Numbered from the stretch's first letter, positions 17,270-25,888 are shown. The stretch is DNA of 64,000 nt from Solibacillus sp. FSL H8-0523 (GCF_038051985.1 NZ_CP150291.1:2604001-2668000), one strand, 5' to 3'. Translations and numbers: made by a program. The notes: a model not told the origin generated them from the sequence alone.

Positions 17270-17630
17270 TTCAACTCCTTTTATTTGTTGACTATAATAT
17301 TACGTTTTTAAATATCTAATAATATGGTGAATATCTATGGAATTTTGAAACAAATATAAACAAAATTTAACGAATTATGATCCTATTGCAAACGCTGTCC
17401 CTTATAAAAAAAGATTGTAAATAATAATGCACTTCTTTATATGCCGCCTATATGGAAGGTCCAATTCTATTGAAAATATAAAGCCCTACACGTAGAAAAT
17501 GCTTTAAGCAAAATTTAGCGATTTACCGTTTTTCCACAAATTTTTAGAGAAAAAACTTCTCATTTTCATGTAAAGTGTGGTATCTTTCAATTAAATGTAT
17601 ATAAAATTCAGAATATTCAGGGGGTTGAAG
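17270..17630. promoter_or_regulatory. divergent control region between catabolic operon and regulator
   Basis: This 361-base AT-rich stretch has no gene. It must hold the promoters of the minus-strand operon (a TATTATA -10-like sequence near 17290-17300) and of the plus-strand regulator. TGCAAACGCTGTCC at 17387-17400 matches the cre consensus at 12 of 14 positions. No clear -24/-12 promoter was found, which fits the PucR-type rather than sigma-54-type regulator. An operator for the regulator is not recognisable by eye. Confidence 0.5.
17387..17400. promoter_or_regulatory. cre-like CcpA site in divergent promoter region
   Basis: TGCAAACGCTGTCC agrees with TGWAANCGNTNWCA except at positions 3 and 14. 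It lies about 120 bases upstream of the first operon gene and 230 bases upstream of the regulator. Carbon catabolite repression of an aromatic-degradation cluster would be usual in Bacillales; binding itself is inferred. Confidence 0.35.
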
Positions 17631-19457
17631 ATGCCAGGCTCATCTTATGTGGATAAAGAGTTGTATACTACTACTAATACTTTTGGAATCTTACGGAAAG
17701 AATTGATTGAAAGCTTAGGCATAGAATACGCAAAATTCTTTTTACAGCGTTATGGATGGAATATCGGAGTTACTCACGCCAAAGAAGTCGATTATTTACC
17801 GCTCACGTTAACCGAAAAATTGAATAGTGCGGTGGGGTATCACCTAGCTTCCGGCCAAATTACGGATCTCCTATCAGAAAGAGTCCTGCAGTTAAATCCC
17901 GATGATACGGTGAAATATATGTACGCCAAAGGCATTTGGGTGAACTCTTATGAAGTTGGCGAACATATCAAACATTTCGGTGAAAGCGATTCTTGTATTT
18001 GCCATACACTGGCCGGATATTCAAGTGGATTTACCTCTTATTTAACAAAAAAAGAAGTGTATATAGTAGAAATGACTTGTCGTGCTAAAGGGGATGAACA
18101 TTGCGCCTTTGAAATGCGCATGCTGGAGCATTGGGATTCTGAGACTCAATCTGACCTAAAGAAAATTAGTCAGTCAAGGATGATTGATGATTTGAATAAA
18201 ACATATAAGGAATTATACGAGGAGAAAAAACATACAGAAAGAGTTTCATCTTTCCATAACAATTTAACACTAAGCATATCGCAAGGGATGAACATCGATC
18301 AAATTTTAGAAACCATATATTCAACCCTAAACGTCGCGGCCATTGTGCAGGATTTAAGCTTTAACACTCACCATTCGATTGGCATGACACAGGAACAGCT
18401 TGAATTTATTGCAGAAGACTTTATTCGACAAATGCCACAAACGAAATCCGGAAAAATATTAATACAGCCTATAGACCCTATGCATCCCAGTCAAGTTGAT
18501 TGCCCCACCCATACCCGACTTATTAGCCCTATTACCGTACAGAAGCAGATTATTGGATATATCTCATTCATTTATTTTTCGAAGGACACTAATTTTAAAG
18601 AAGAAATGCACTATGTACAACGTTCGGCTGTTTCCATTTCACTCTGTTATTTAAATGAAAAATCAAGCCTGGAAGCGACTGAAAATATTAAAGCATTCTT
18701 TTTTGAACAGTTGCTGCAACAGCAATACACATCAAAGAAAAGTATGATCAGCCGCAGTTACCTTCTCCAAATTGATTTAAATGATGACTTTTATATAGGA
18801 AGTCTTGGCGTCACAAAAAAAGGAATACCCGTCAATGAAACTTCCACTATTCAAAAAATCATTCAGTCTGTCATTATTTATTTGGAAATGCATCAAACGT
18901 CCATCTTTATTACCGAATTCCAAGATGAAATTGTTTTCTTGTTCCCTAAAAAAGATGATACGTACGATATTTTTCAGAATATATTAAAGCACTTGCAGCG
19001 GAAATTTAAAAGTTTGGATTTCCGTATCGGATTAAGCCGGGTAATCAATGATATTGATGATATTGTAGAAGCACATCGCCAGGCGATTACTTCATTAAAT
19101 ATTAATAAGCGTGATACAATTGTATACTTCGAGAATACAAATATACTCGGCTCGCTTATTAATCATCAAAACAGCGATGTGATTGTGAAAATAGCACTTC
19201 GTGAGCTAGAACCGATTTTATCGTTAAAACCAAATAAAAGAGATGAATTTTTAAAAACTTTATACACATTTTTAAATCATAACGGAAATCTTAACCTTAC
19301 AATGGTGGATTTGAATTTATCCATGAGCGGTCTTGTTTACCGCATTCAAAAAATTGAAGAATTGCTTGAGCGAAACCTACGCAGTTCTAAGAATCTCTTT
19401 GAATTAATACTTTTAATTGAGTCTTTAATTGTTTTAGGAAAAATTGAAATAGAATAA
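17631..19457 (+). CDS. XylR_N/V4R sensor regulator with PucR-type C-terminal HTH
   Basis: A 608-residue transcription regulator. The N-terminal about 80 residues resemble the XylR_N activator domain. Residues about 95-165 form a V4R domain with the typical spaced Cys/Gly pattern (SDSCICHTLAGYSSG, then CRAKGDEHCAFEMR). The middle resembles the GGDEF-like region of CdaR/PucR proteins, and the last about 65 residues are a PucR HTH_30 domain (LNLTMVDLNLSMSGLVYRIQ). XylR_N/V4R modules bind aromatic effectors in XylR/DmpR/PoxR, but there they are joined to a sigma-54 AAA+ domain, absent here. The start chosen is ATG 17631 after CAGGGGG; an upstream in-frame ATG lacks a site. It is transcribed divergently from the operon it likely controls. 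Confidence 0.82.
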   Translation: MPGSSYVDKELYTTTNTFGILRKELIESLGIEYAKFFLQRYGWNIGVTHAKEVDYLPLTLTEKLNSAVGYHLASGQITDLLSERVLQLNPDDTVKYMYAKGIWVNSYEVGEHIKHFGESDSCICHTLAGYSSGFTSYLTKKEVYIVEMTCRAKGDEHCAFEMRMLEHWDSETQSDLKKISQSRMIDDLNKTYKELYEEKKHTERVSSFHNNLTLSISQGMNIDQILETIYSTLNVAAIVQDLSFNTHHSIGMTQEQLEFIAEDFIRQMPQTKSGKILIQPIDPMHPSQVDCPTHTRLISPITVQKQIIGYISFIYFSKDTNFKEEMHYVQRSAVSISLCYLNEKSSLEATENIKAFFFEQLLQQQYTSKKSMISRSYLLQIDLNDDFYIGSLGVTKKGIPVNETSTIQKIIQSVIIYLEMHQTSIFITEFQDEIVFLFPKKDDTYDIFQNILKHLQRKFKSLDFRIGLSRVINDIDDIVEAHRQAITSLNINKRDTIVYFENTNILGSLINHQNSDVIVKIALRELEPILSLKPNKRDEFLKTLYTFLNHNGNLNLTMVDLNLSMSGLVYRIQKIEELLERNLRSSKNLFELILLIESLIVLGKIEIE

Positions 19458-19468
19458 CTGAATTCCAA

Positions 19469-19511
19469 GTACAAAATTACGGAAAATCCGTAGTTTTGTA
19501 CTTTTTTTTTC
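19469..19511 (+). terminator. terminator of the regulator gene
   Basis: A 16-base near-perfect stem (AGTACAAAATTACGGA with its complement, one G-T pair) and a 3-base loop are followed by eight T residues, 12 bases after the regulator stop. Confidence 0.85.
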
Positions 19512-19732
19512 AGTTTTCTTTTTTTGTATAAATTCAAAAATCCAAAAGGAATATTCCTCATGTTTTTTAACAATTTTTGCTTAATTTTAAATTACTTTTC
19601 CATAAATAATTATCGTGTATATGAAAGGGCTTACATGATAATATCTGAATATTCAAACGATTAAGGGGGAGTTTAAGCTCAACATGTAGTATCACTAAGT
19701 TTCATACGAAAATAAATACTAGGGGGTATTTT

Positions 19733-20941
19733 ATGTTTCCAACATCCAGAAGTGGTTTTTTAAAGTTTTTAATTGTACTGATTGCCTTCCAAGATGTAGC
19801 TGCTGGTGTAGCGGGATCGATTATGGCGGACCTGATTGTCGCCTTTCCAGAATTTAGCCCTACTACTGTTATGTTAATTGCGACAATGCCTGGTTTGCTC
19901 CAAATTTTCCCTTCCCTTTTCTATGGGAAGCTAGCGAATAAATTCTCAAAACGCGGATTATTAATGACCGGGTTAATCTTATTCTTAATTGGTGGTATCA
20001 TGCCATTCTTCCTAAGCAATCTATTCGCAATTATTGTTTTCCGCGGTATTTTAGGTCTTGGTGTTGGTATTACTTTGCCTTTATCCATTGATATTATCAC
20101 TGGTTTCTTTGAAGGCCGTGAACGCGATTTCTTAATCGGATTCGGTACTTCAACAATCGCATGTGTCGGGGCGATTTTCTTCCAAGTAGTTGGTGGTATG
20201 TTAGCAGATGCATATGGCTGGAACTATGGATTCTTAGTGTACTTATTCCCGATTTGGATTTTAGCTATCACATTCCTGTTTTTACCAGAGCCGAAGAAAC
20301 AGGAAGTACCCAATGCTTCAATCAAAGATGTTTTATTTAAAGCACCAAAAACAGTATATGGATTCACAGTTGGACAAATTATTTTCTCCGCTTTCGTATT
20401 TGGCTATGTAACAAATATCTCAATCATTATTCAAACTGAAGGTTTAGGGAATGCGACGGAAGCCGGTTTGGCCATTTCACTATTTACAACAGGTACATTA
20501 TTGACAGGTTTCTTCTTTGGTAAACTGCGTTCCATCTTGCCGAACCTTATCGTACCACTAGGTGTACTTTTAACAGCTACTGGTATTTTATGGTGTTCAA
20601 CAGTAGGTAGTTTAACAATGATTTTTGTAGCCAGTGTACTTGGCGGTATGGGCTTAGGAATCGTGCTTCCTGGCGTATTAGCACGAGTATCAGAGTTATC
20701 AAATATAGCAAAAGGTATTTCTTTTGTAGGGATCGCTGCTGCCGGTCAAGGTTTAGGTGGCATTGTGAGCCCTTATATGTTTGCAGCCATTTTGAGCGTT
20801 TTTGGCTTAGAAGGCGGACGTTCTACATTATTTATGGCTTCTATTGGTCTATTTATTTTGGCCATTGTTTGGGGGATTATAGCCGCTAGAAAATCACCTC
20901 TAACAATTAATGATAGTGAAGGTCAAACTGAAGTTGCCTAA
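19733..20941 (+). CDS. MFS transporter
   Basis: A 402-residue major facilitator with about 12 hydrophobic segments. The loop 2-3 motif is GKLANKFSKRG (about 62-72), and a FRGILGLGVGITLPLSID segment in helix 4 is typical of the DHA1-like group. Start ATG with AGGGGGTATT upstream. It lies between the regulator and an FAH-family gene on the plus strand, each unit with its own terminator. Uptake of the cluster substrate or export of an intermediate are both possible; direction and ligand cannot be told. Confidence 0.82.
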   Translation: MFPTSRSGFLKFLIVLIAFQDVAAGVAGSIMADLIVAFPEFSPTTVMLIATMPGLLQIFPSLFYGKLANKFSKRGLLMTGLILFLIGGIMPFFLSNLFAIIVFRGILGLGVGITLPLSIDIITGFFEGRERDFLIGFGTSTIACVGAIFFQVVGGMLADAYGWNYGFLVYLFPIWILAITFLFLPEPKKQEVPNASIKDVLFKAPKTVYGFTVGQIIFSAFVFGYVTNISIIIQTEGLGNATEAGLAISLFTTGTLLTGFFFGKLRSILPNLIVPLGVLLTATGILWCSTVGSLTMIFVASVLGGMGLGIVLPGVLARVSELSNIAKGISFVGIAAAGQGLGGIVSPYMFAAILSVFGLEGGRSTLFMASIGLFILAIVWGIIAARKSPLTINDSEGQTEVA

Positions 20942-20958
20942 ATTATAACAAACAATAA

Positions 20959-21002
20959 AAAGGCTGTTCACTTTGGGGTTCCCCCTTAGTTGAACAGCCT
21001 TT
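20959..21002 (+). terminator. terminator of the MFS gene
   Basis: AAAGGCTGTTCA (20959-20970) pairs perfectly with 20991-21002, followed by a T-rich stretch. It begins 18 bases after the MFS stop. The symmetrical flanks could also stop minus-strand transcripts. Confidence 0.75.
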
Positions 21003-21133
21003 CAATTTCTTTTCTTACATACTTCCATTAATTTTTATTGATTTTCCTCTCGTAAATTCATTAATAAACAACTAACTATTTACAACCGTTTCAAATAAAA
21101 TAACAGTAGACTTTACTATTTAGGAGGATATAA

Positions 21134-22096
21134 ATGGGAATTAAGTTAGTACGTTTTCAGCAAGGTGATTCGATTCAATGGGGTGTGTTAGATGATGCAC
21201 TTTATTTGGTAAATGGATTTTATCTTACATTACGCGATATTTTAACATCGGGGATGGAGGCCATTGCGAACGCAAAACAAACAGGTCATATTATTGATCA
21301 AGCCACTATTTCGATTCTTTCGCCTGTAACAAATGATGCAAACATTTATTGCCAGGGTACAAACTACAGCGCACACCGTGTTGAAGCCGGATTTTCAAAG
21401 CAAAAGCCACCATACAATCTATTATTCACAAAAGCATCCAGTACGTTAACTTCTGCAACTGCAGATATTGTATGCCCAGCACATGTTCGGTTATTGGACT
21501 ATGAAATTGAACTAGGCATTATTATGAAGCAAGATGTAACAGAAGCGAGCGAAGTCACAAACGGTAATTTAAAAGATTATATAGCAGGTTTGGTTATTAC
21601 TAATGACATTTCTGCACGTGATGTACAAATCGTAGAACAGCAATGGTTTAAGGGGAAAAGCTACCGTGGCTTCTGCCCAACTGGCCCATACATCTATTTA
21701 TTAGAAGAGGGAGAAATCGAATACTTAGAAAAATTAGAACTCCGCTTATCCGTAAATGGCGAAACACGTCAACATGTACAAACTAATCAGTTATTATTCA
21801 AGCCTACTGAAACATTGACTGAAATGTCCAGTATTTATGATTTAAAAATTGGTGATCTTATATTAACAGGAACCCCTGCTGGTGTGAGTCTTCGCCTAAA
21901 TGCTCAAATTTTAGGCATCATTTACAATAACTCTATCCCTTATGAAGAAAAAGTAGAAGCCTTCTACAATTCACAAAAAGATAATGGCTATTTACAGCCT
22001 GGTGATGTCATGCGTTTAGAAATTAAGAGCGAAGATGGCGTTATTGATTTAGGTGTACAAGAAAATAAAATTGTCCAAGCGGTCAGTGTAAAATAA
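21134..22096 (+). CDS. fumarylacetoacetate hydrolase family protein
   Basis: A 320-residue FAH-superfamily enzyme. Motifs are GTNYSAH (H81), the metal-binding LLDYEIELG (E124, E126) and a NDISARDVQ segment with a conserved Asp near 155. The FAH family includes acylpyruvate hydrolases and the HpcE-type isomerase/decarboxylases of homoprotocatechuate breakdown. A segment near 255-290 is longer than in compact relatives. It may hydrolyse or isomerise a ring-fission intermediate, as an alternative to the hydrolases across the divide. Start ATG with AGGAGG. No clear terminator follows before the YflT gene. Confidence 0.83.
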   Translation: MGIKLVRFQQGDSIQWGVLDDALYLVNGFYLTLRDILTSGMEAIANAKQTGHIIDQATISILSPVTNDANIYCQGTNYSAHRVEAGFSKQKPPYNLLFTKASSTLTSATADIVCPAHVRLLDYEIELGIIMKQDVTEASEVTNGNLKDYIAGLVITNDISARDVQIVEQQWFKGKSYRGFCPTGPYIYLLEEGEIEYLEKLELRLSVNGETRQHVQTNQLLFKPTETLTEMSSIYDLKIGDLILTGTPAGVSLRLNAQILGIIYNNSIPYEEKVEAFYNSQKDNGYLQPGDVMRLEIKSEDGVIDLGVQENKIVQAVSVK

Positions 22097-22188
22097 AGAA
22101 ACACCGGAATCCCCTTTTATAATCCTTTATTAAAAAACTACCATCCTAGGTAAAAATGCAATAAAATAAAGAAAAGGAGGGGAATAAC

Positions 22189-22575
22189 ATGGAGTATCGA
22201 CGTGAGGTGGCTTTAGTGTATTCTTTAGAGGAAGCATTACAAAAGTTAAATAGCATGAGGGAACACGGCTTTTCCGAATTCGAAATCCATGTTTTTGCGA
22301 AAGACATTAAACCTTTGCACTCATTAAAAATGTATACCGACCTACATGTTCACCAAGCTGGATGTCTTACAGATCAATTATGGTGCTTCTTTTCACGCGA
22401 TAACTTGTATGAGGTATGCCTACGTAATTTTGATTTTTCGAAAGAAGAACGCGCGCATTATGGTCATGGAATCGAGCGTGGGGCTTACTTTTTACTGGCC
22501 GAGCATGAATTTCCAGTAGAAAAACAATTAACGAAAGCACATGCTGCATGGAAGACAACTAATATTGTGAATTAA
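22189..22575 (+). CDS. YflT-domain (general stress protein 17M-like) protein
   Basis: A 128-residue protein resembling the YflT/heat-induced stress protein domain (PF11181): an N-terminal VALVYSLEEALQKLNSMREHGFSEFEIHVFAKD stretch, split here by no gap, gives the beta-alpha-beta pattern seen in that family. Function in the family is unknown beyond general stress induction. The ATG start has AAAGGAGGGG. It stands alone between the catabolic island and pccB. Confidence 0.7.
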   Translation: MEYRREVALVYSLEEALQKLNSMREHGFSEFEIHVFAKDIKPLHSLKMYTDLHVHQAGCLTDQLWCFFSRDNLYEVCLRNFDFSKEERAHYGHGIERGAYFLLAEHEFPVEKQLTKAHAAWKTTNIVN

Positions 22576-22606
22576 AGGTGATACAAGTGAAGTATCGCCT
22601 TTTTTA
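22576..22606 (+). terminator. terminator of the YflT gene
   Basis: AGGTGATAC and GTATCGCCT form a nine-pair stem (one G-T) followed by six T residues, starting at the YflT stop. Confidence 0.8.
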
Positions 22607-22611
22607 TATTT

Positions 22612-22641
22612 AAAACACCTGCTGTAAATTACCAGCAGGTG
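22612..22641 (-). terminator. terminator of pccB
   Basis: A perfect nine-base stem (CACCTGCTG at 22616-22624 with 22633-22641). On the minus strand it is followed by TTTT. It lies 10 bases after the pccB stop. Confidence 0.7.
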
Positions 22642-22650
22642 CTAAATTTC

Positions 22651-24210
22651 TTATAGCGGAATATTTCCGTGTTTCTTGTATGGACGGTCTTCGTGTTTTG
22701 TAGAAAGCATATCAAGTGCTTGAATTAACTTAATACGAGTTTCACGAGGATCGATTACATCGTCAACCATACCGCGAGATGCCGCTACGTATGGATTCGC
22801 GAATTTTTCTTTGTATTCTTCGATTTTTGCTGCACGTGTCGCTTCTGGATCAGCTGATTTTGCGATTTCACCCGCATGGATGATGTTTGCCGCACCAGCA
22901 GCACCCATTACCGCGATTTCAGCGTTTGGCCAAGCAAATACTAAATCCGCGCCAATTGCTTTAGAGTTTAATGCTACGTACGCACCACCGTATGCTTTAC
23001 GAAGAATTACTGTAATTTTTGGTACAGTTGCTTCTGAGTAAGCATAAAGGATTTTCGCGCCGTGACGGATAATCCCGCCGTGCTCTTGTTTAACACCTGG
23101 GAAGAAGCCTGATACATCTTCAAATGTGATAACAGGCACGTTGTAAGCGTCACAAGTACGAACGAAACGCGCTAATTTATCAGATGAATCGATATCTAAA
23201 CCACCTGCTAAGAACTTCGGTTGGTTACATACTAAACCTACTGACTCACCCGCAATACGAGCGAAACCAACAACGATATTCTTCGCGAATTCTTTTTGAA
23301 CTTCCATGAACGAACCTTCATCCACAACTTGCTCAACCACTTTACGCACATCGTATGATTTCGTTTGGTCAATTGGCACAACGTCTACTAGCTCTGAACG
23401 GAACTCATCGCCAGGCGTGTAAGCTTGCTTTGGAGCCTTTTCTTTGTTGTTTTGTGGTAAGTAAGACAGTAATTGCTGAATCTGTGCAATGGCTGCTTCC
23501 TCGTTTTCAGCGCGGAAGTGAGCATTACCAGCAATCGCGTTGTGTACTTTTGAACCACCTAAGCCTTCAGCAGTAATCTTTTCACCTGTAACTGTTTCGA
23601 TTACCTTTGGACCTGTGATAAACATTTGAGATGTTTTATCTACCATTAAAATGAAGTCCGTGATTGCTGGAGAGTAAACCGCACCACCAGCACAAGGCCC
23701 CATGATTACTGAAATTTGTGGAATAACACCAGAATAAATTGAGTTACGGTAGAAAATGTGACCGTAACCATCAAGTGATAGTACGCCCTCTTGAATACGC
23801 GCACCGCCTGAATCGTTAATGCCGATAAATGGTGTCCCGTTCTTCGCTGCTAAATCCATTACAGCTGCGATTTTTTTTGCGTGCATTTCACCAAGTGCTC
23901 CACCAAATACAGTGAAATCTTGTGCGAATAAGTAGATGTTACGGCCGTTGATTTTACCGAAACCAGTAACAACTCCATCACCAGGTCCTTCTAACTTGTC
24001 CATACCGAAGTCAACAGTGCGATGTGTAATGAATGGGTTGATCTCTACGAATGAGCCATCATCTAACAGCATTTCGATACGCTCACGAGCAGTCATTTTC
24101 CCTTTCTCGTGCTGTTTCTCAATACGTGCGTCACCGCCACCAAGTTTAATTGCCTCTTTACGGTCATAAAGCTCATTAATTTTGTCAAACATATCTAATG
24201 TAATTGTCAT
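22651..24210 (-). CDS. pccB: acyl-CoA (propionyl-CoA) carboxylase, carboxyltransferase subunit
   Basis: A 519-residue carboxyltransferase (PF01039). GGGDARIEKQHEKGKMTARERI is the classic N-terminal stretch. The acyl-CoA oxyanion-hole glycines lie near 165-180 (MGPCAGGAVYSPAITDFI), and the carboxybiotin-side GG is near residue 415 (RKAYGGAYVAL). It transfers carboxyl from biotin to propionyl-CoA, forming methylmalonyl-CoA. The epimerase gene lies two bases upstream. No alpha (biotin carboxylase/BCCP) subunit is adjacent, so it may borrow AccBC or an unlinked subunit. A methylmalonyl-CoA decarboxylase alpha role is an alternative. Confidence 0.88.
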   Translation of the reverse strand: MTITLDMFDKINELYDRKEAIKLGGGDARIEKQHEKGKMTARERIEMLLDDGSFVEINPFITHRTVDFGMDKLEGPGDGVVTGFGKINGRNIYLFAQDFTVFGGALGEMHAKKIAAVMDLAAKNGTPFIGINDSGGARIQEGVLSLDGYGHIFYRNSIYSGVIPQISVIMGPCAGGAVYSPAITDFILMVDKTSQMFITGPKVIETVTGEKITAEGLGGSKVHNAIAGNAHFRAENEEAAIAQIQQLLSYLPQNNKEKAPKQAYTPGDEFRSELVDVVPIDQTKSYDVRKVVEQVVDEGSFMEVQKEFAKNIVVGFARIAGESVGLVCNQPKFLAGGLDIDSSDKLARFVRTCDAYNVPVITFEDVSGFFPGVKQEHGGIIRHGAKILYAYSEATVPKITVILRKAYGGAYVALNSKAIGADLVFAWPNAEIAVMGAAGAANIIHAGEIAKSADPEATRAAKIEEYKEKFANPYVAASRGMVDDVIDPRETRIKLIQALDMLSTKHEDRPYKKHGNIPL

Positions 24211-24212
24211 GA

Positions 24213-24626
24213 TTAGTTGTCCCCTTTTCCGCTTTTATCACATAATTCATAAAGTACACCAAATGAGTCTTTCGGATGTAAGAATGCTACTTCTGCACCG
24301 CCAGCACCAGGGCCAGGCTCATCAGATAGTAAACGTACACCTTTTTCGCGAAGTTCAGCCATGCGCTCACGAATCCCCGTTACGCCAAATGCTACATGGT
24401 GAATCCCTTCTCCGCGTTTTTCTAAAAAGCCATGAATTGCACTTTTTTCGCTCATTGGTTCTAATAATTCGATTTTCACATTACCCGCATCGATGAAGGC
24501 AACTTTTACTTGCTGAGATTCAACTTCTTCTACTTTTAATAATTTTAAGCCTAACGTTTCTGTGTAGTATGTAATACTTTTTTCGATATCACGCACTGCA
24601 ATACCAATATGATCTACTTTTTCCAC
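24213..24626 (-). CDS. mce: methylmalonyl-CoA epimerase
   Basis: A 137-residue single VOC-domain protein. KVDHIGIAVRDIEKSI at the N terminus gives the first metal His, EGIHHVAFGV near 85-94 the second, and the C-terminal GVLYELCD the Glu ligand. It interconverts the R and S forms of methylmalonyl-CoA between PccB and the mutase. It is directly upstream of pccB (two-base gap), as in Bacillus yqjC-yqjD. Confidence 0.92.
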   Translation of the reverse strand: MEKVDHIGIAVRDIEKSITYYTETLGLKLLKVEEVESQQVKVAFIDAGNVKIELLEPMSEKSAIHGFLEKRGEGIHHVAFGVTGIRERMAELREKGVRLLSDEPGPGAGGAEVAFLHPKDSFGVLYELCDKSGKGDN

Positions 24627-24741
24627 GATGATAGCTCCCCTATAAAAAAATTATTTATTTAATGAATGAAAACCAAATGTACTTGAGAATTCCTTGAGAT
24701 TTGTTAAACTAATACTAGTTCAACACGAAGGAGCGAAATCG

Positions 24742-24837
24742 ATGAGTAACAAAAAATTCCAAAAAATCGTTGTTTATTCAATGGTTGTAATTATGCTAGT
24801 CTCAACAATTGCAATGGGTGTCGCAGCAATTATGTAA
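24742..24837 (+). CDS. prli42: stressosome-associated membrane peptide Prli42
   Basis: A 31-residue protein: a basic N terminus (MSNKKFQKIV) followed by one hydrophobic membrane segment and no C-terminal tail. This length and pattern match Prli42, the conserved Firmicute peptide that anchors the stressosome to the membrane in Listeria. The ATG follows GAAGGAGCG with good spacing. A strong terminator overlaps its stop codon. Its short length makes it easy to miss in automated annotation. A nearby TTGAGA/TAAACT pair may be its promoter. Assignment is from recalled family sequence. Confidence 0.85.
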   Translation: MSNKKFQKIVVYSMVVIMLVSTIAMGVAAIM

Positions 24838-24864
24838 ATGGATGTTTCGACATCCATTTTTTTT
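24836..24864 (+). terminator. terminator of prli42
   Basis: AAATGGATGT / ACATCCATTT form a 10-base stem with a TTCG loop and eight T residues. The stem starts within the prli42 stop codon and may act on both strands, because the exporter gene ends at 24863 on the other strand. Confidence 0.85.
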
Positions 24865-25819
24865 ATGTTAAGCCTTTAAATGATTGCTTAATGACTAAAT
24901 ACTCATCCATTTCCTCAATAAACTGATACATCGCTGCCATCGCAAGAAATGTTTCATGATCTTTTGGTAATGGCATTTTTGCAAACTCCTCTTTCACCTT
25001 ATCCAACTTCTCTAAAAAATGACTTGCGGTATTGCCCCCGTGAACATGTTCACTTAAATCTTCTAAAAACGTCGCAATGAGTGGTGCTTGCTCTGGTATA
25101 ATCGGCAAAGTCGTAATTTTCGGCAGTACACGCTCAATAATTTCTAGCTGACGCTCGCGCATATCAAAATAGACATAATAAATATTGTCTTTACGCGACA
25201 AGTGATTTTGTACATCTTGATAAGCTAGTGTCTTTGCCGAGTTGAGTACTTTCGTTGCCTCAATCAGTTCCTTACCATCCCAAAGTGTATCGCCATTACG
25301 TAAATAGCCTGCAATTTCAGCTAATATCTTGGCAAATAGTTGTTCTGTTTTTCCTTGATACGCTAAAATATCTTTTTTTATATCTGGCATATACATATTG
25401 ACAATGAGCCCCATACCAAAGCCAATCGCCATTAATAGTAACTCATTAATAAACAAATCCAGCGTGAAATTCGCTGTGAAAAATATGTGCATCATAATGA
25501 CCGCACTCGAAACAAAGCCCTCTGCCACCCCAAGCGAAACAATCGTCGGGATAAAGAGTATGAACACGAGACCTAAAACGAATGCATGATAACCGAATAT
25601 TTCGAAAAATATAAATGCATAGGTCATCCCTACGAGCGAAGAAACAATACGCGTATACACCGCATGTACCGATTTTCGCTTCGTTGGCTGAATACAGAGA
25701 ATCGTTAAAATCCCTGCTGCTGTATAGAAGTTTAACTCTAAATACTGCGCGATGGCTATCGCAACAGAAGCCCCCAATGCTGTCTTTAGTGTACGATAGC
25801 CGATTGAAAACTTTTTCAT
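24863..25819 (-). CDS. aromatic acid exporter (ArAE/FUSC) family membrane protein
   Basis: A 318-residue protein. The first about 150 residues hold four to six hydrophobic segments (KTALGASVAIAIAQYLEL onward) and the rest is a soluble helical domain. This is the layout of the Bacillales ArAE_1 plus ArAE_1_C (YgaE/YqjA-like) proteins. The name derives from E. coli AaeB; export of aromatic acids has not been shown for this branch. Start ATG with GAGGAGAG. A hairpin (25849-25874) lies in its leader. It stands alone between prli42 and brxB. Confidence 0.72.
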   Translation of the reverse strand: MKKFSIGYRTLKTALGASVAIAIAQYLELNFYTAAGILTILCIQPTKRKSVHAVYTRIVSSLVGMTYAFIFFEIFGYHAFVLGLVFILFIPTIVSLGVAEGFVSSAVIMMHIFFTANFTLDLFINELLLMAIGFGMGLIVNMYMPDIKKDILAYQGKTEQLFAKILAEIAGYLRNGDTLWDGKELIEATKVLNSAKTLAYQDVQNHLSRKDNIYYVYFDMRERQLEIIERVLPKITTLPIIPEQAPLIATFLEDLSEHVHGGNTASHFLEKLDKVKEEFAKMPLPKDHETFLAMAAMYQFIEEMDEYLVIKQSFKGLT

Positions 25820-25848
25820 ATTGGGAAAACTCTCCTCAATTTAGCAAT

Positions 25849-25874
25849 GTACCAGGCGCTTTCACGCCGGGTAC
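25849..25874. other. GC-rich hairpin between brxB and the exporter gene
   Basis: GTACCaGGCG and CGCCgGGTAC form a ten-position stem with one mismatch and a six-base loop. No T-run follows on either strand, so it is a weak terminator candidate for brxB or a leader structure of the exporter gene. Confidence 0.4.
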
Positions 25875-25888
25875 TCGTAACTAATCAC

